A DNA stretch of 64,000 bases. Origin: Streptomyces europaeiscabiei. GTDB lineage: Bacteria; Actinomycetota; Actinomycetes; Streptomycetales; Streptomycetaceae. Positions 62,614-64,000 of this stretch are shown here, piece after piece. Where the stretch lies: contig NZ_CP107841.1 of assembly GCF_036346855.1 (NCBI RefSeq), positions 9,180,001-9,244,000 on the forward strand. Reading direction: 5' to 3'. The notes beneath the pieces are model-generated. The model ran no database searches. It was not told the origin of the DNA and saw nothing but the letters and a program-made list of their open reading frames with translations. Position 1 is the stretch's first letter, and each line of letters begins with the position of its first letter. Made by a program: the position numbers and the translations under genes.

Positions 62614-62737
62614 CCAGCTCAGGCTCGACGAAGGACATAGAGGCCCCCCTCATCGCCGAGGACGAAGATGAACGACTCACCACGTCCGCCGCACCTTGCC
62701 TCCGCACTCGACGGGGGGCGGTTGCGGCGGCTGTTCT

Positions 62738-62845
62738 GGAAGGTCCGGGAGCCGGACGGGGGACCGACTGCCGGACGAGGAGGGAGCGCCCCGGGCAGGA
62801 GCCGCTTCCTGTGGTGCCTGGGCACTCGGCCCAGAGCAACGCCTC
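62738..62845. repeat. diverged direct repeat of 41727-41830
   Basis: About 108 bp matching the segment downstream of the other xanthine-dehydrogenase remnant, in the same orientation. In this copy the gene's stop TGA has become TGG. Confidence 0.65.
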
Positions 62846-62990
62846 GACCGTGATGGGCAGTTTGTGCGCCCCTGCGGCCGGTCGCGTTGAAGACCGCGTT
62901 CGCGATGGCGGGCGCGACACCCATCAGCACGAGCTCGCCGAGGCCCTTGACCCCGGCGCGCATCTCGATTGCGGAGGTGTTGTCTGCTCG
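62846..62990 (-). pseudogene. xanthine-dehydrogenase-type molybdopterin subunit C-terminal remnant
   Basis: The minus strand reads MRAGVKGLGELVLMGVAPAI and ANAVFNATGRR, then one frame over HKLPITVEALL: the C-terminus of the large subunit of the xanthine dehydrogenase family. Only about 45 codons remain, frameshifted, and they are joined to the 3' end of the GH2 gene. It parallels the scar at 41820-42005. Confidence 0.65.
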
Positions 62991-64000
62991 ACGGTGATGA
63001 TGGTCTCGGCCGCTTCGCATCCGGGGGCTGTCGCCTGGATGCGGATCTCGCCGACGGCGGTAGGCCGTACGATCGCCAGAACCCGTCCGTTGTAGGTGTG
63101 CCGTTCGGCCGCGTCGAACCGCTCTTGCGTCTGCGGGGCGGCGCTGCCCAGGGCGATCAGCTCGCCGGGGCCGGAGACCTCCACACGGACCGGTCGGTCG
63201 GCGCCGGTCCAGCAGGTCCCGTGTGGGTCGGTCAGGGTGAGGGTGACGAAGCAGAGTTCGCCGTGCGCCGCAGTAACAGTCGGCCGGTCCGCCTCTGCGG
63301 TCAGCGTCACCGGGCCCTGGGCCGAGGCAAGCCGGCAGCGGCCCGTCTCTTCTCCGTTCCGGTACGCGACGGCGCACAGCTCTCCGGGCTCGTACGGGAG
63401 GTCGAAGGCGGCGCGGAAGCGGTGTGCCGGGCCCGTCGGCGCGCGGCCCACCGGGCGGTCGTCGAGACAGAGTTCGACCTCGTCGGCGTCGCTGTAGACC
63501 TCGACGGTGACGGGCTTGCCTTCCCAGCCGGGCCAGGTCCAACTGGCGATGCTGTCGCTCCATGCCCAGGGGGTGCCAATGAAGGTCCTGCCGTGGGTCT
63601 CAGGGTTCTGGACGGCGATGTAGGGGGCAGTGCGCAGGCCGAAGACGATCTCGCGGTAGTAGGAGGCGGGGCGCCGGTGGCCGGTGATGTCGACGTCTCC
63701 GCAGCCCGCGAGGAGGTGGGGGAAAGGGGCACCCATGACGATCTGGGGGTTCTCGGGGGTCGCGTACTGGGGGCGGCCGATGCCGACCTCGCCGAGGTAG
63801 TCCCAGCCGGTCCAGGTGAAGTCGCCGATGACGTGGCTGTACTGCTCCACCAGCTGCCAGGTGCGGTCGATGCGGGTGGGGAAGGTCTCGGTGCCCAGGA
63901 TGATCCGGTTCGGGAAGAGCTCCCGGTCGAGGGCGTAGCGGCTATCGGCGTAGTTCATGCCGGCGACATCAAGGACGCTGAAGGACTCGGCCGTGCGCTG
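62924..64000 (-). CDS. GH2 beta-galactosidase, 3' part (5' end beyond window)
   Basis: The frame is open to the right edge, so only about 358 C-terminal residues are visible. It includes the GH2 nucleophile Glu in IILGTETFP and GDFTWTGWDYLGEVGIG, then FIGTPWAWSDSIASWTWPGW, and C-terminal beta-sandwich domains (VTVEVYSDADEVELCLDD; LTLTDPHGTCWTGADRPVRV). The natural end is probably near TIITVE (about 63000). The last about 23 residues derive from the neighbouring xanthine-dehydrogenase DNA read out of frame, so the 3' end was altered by rearrangement. Likely acts on beta-galactosides; signal peptide status cannot be seen. Confidence 0.85.
   Translation of the reverse strand, partial: QRTAESFSVLDVAGMNYADSRYALDRELFPNRIILGTETFPTRIDRTWQLVEQYSHVIGDFTWTGWDYLGEVGIGRPQYATPENPQIVMGAPFPHLLAGCGDVDITGHRRPASYYREIVFGLRTAPYIAVQNPETHGRTFIGTPWAWSDSIASWTWPGWEGKPVTVEVYSDADEVELCLDDRPVGRAPTGPAHRFRAAFDLPYEPGELCAVAYRNGEETGRCRLASAQGPVTLTAEADRPTVTAAHGELCFVTLTLTDPHGTCWTGADRPVRVEVSGPGELIALGSAAPQTQERFDAAERHTYNGRVLAIVRPTAVGEIRIQATAPGCEAAETIITVEQTTPPQSRCAPGSRASASSC

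Noticed and set aside
41727..62845. 21-kb segment between two similar repeats as a composite transposon
   Set aside because: The repeats are only about three quarters identical, lack transposase genes and follow dehydrogenase remnants, so they are old downstream regions.

Overview
The window is GC-rich actinobacterial DNA and looks like Streptomyces or a close relative. The evidence is strong third-position GC, GTG starts, GTGA/ATGA overlaps, a Tat lipoprotein, F420-type enzymes and Streptomyces-style insertion sequences. It reads like accessory (chromosome-arm) DNA: sugar- and acyl-CoA-degrading islands are separated by intact and decayed transposons. No rRNA, tRNA or CRISPR array was seen.

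Layout. 0.4-2.9 kb: decayed transposases. 3-11.1 kb: a carbohydrate ABC importer (lipoprotein, two permeases), a UPF0303 protein and a GH3 glycosidase; the binding-protein gene is split by a complete IS701-like element. 11.2-12.4 kb: transposon debris. 12.7-20.1 kb, minus strand: GH36 alpha-galactosidase with one in-frame amber codon, a broken cupin gene, SDR, MFS exporter, cyclophilin-like lipoprotein, second SDR and zinc alcohol dehydrogenase. 20.2-23.5 kb: two tandem XRE-type regulators with a perfectly identical 269-bp core, then a second MFS exporter. 23.9-28.2 kb: a hypothetical gene split by an intact IS3 element, and an ISAs1 remnant split by an intact IS5 element. 29-41.6 kb: an oligopeptide-type ABC importer with two unusual fusions (permease-ATPase; ATPase-esterase), a GH78 alpha-L-rhamnosidase, a LacI regulator and a secreted tannase/feruloyl esterase. 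41.7-48 kb: a scar of a deleted xanthine-dehydrogenase-type operon, an intact ISL3-family element with 64-bp perfect inverted repeats, an LLM-class flavin oxidoreductase, a TetR/DoxX/NAD-binding set and more debris. 48.2-61.1 kb: a TetR-controlled acyl-CoA catabolic cluster (enoyl-CoA hydratase, dienoyl-CoA-reductase-like SDR, acyl-CoA ligase, AtuA-family protein, TIGR03084-like protein, two-subunit biotin-dependent acyl-CoA carboxylase, acyl-CoA dehydrogenase, second hydratase). 61.1-64 kb: IS1182 and IS110 scraps, a frameshifted deazaflavin oxidoreductase, another xanthine dehydrogenase remnant, and the 3' part of a GH2 beta-galactosidase that runs off the right edge.

How the parts may work together. 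The 29-41.6 kb block could take up rhamnose-containing, perhaps acylated, plant glycosides: the secreted esterase trims acyl groups outside, the importer brings the glycoside in, the fused esterase and the rhamnosidase finish it, and the LacI protein controls a promoter that has an operator-like site at its start. The 48-61 kb block could activate a branched or terpenoid acid to its CoA thioester and degrade it by carboxylation and hydration, as in the Atu/Liu pathways. Several other pathways (first sugar importer, alpha-galactosidase, cupin, xanthine dehydrogenase, deazaflavin enzyme) are damaged by insertion, nonsense change, frameshift or deletion, so the region is eroding. All functions are inferred from sequence; no search was run.
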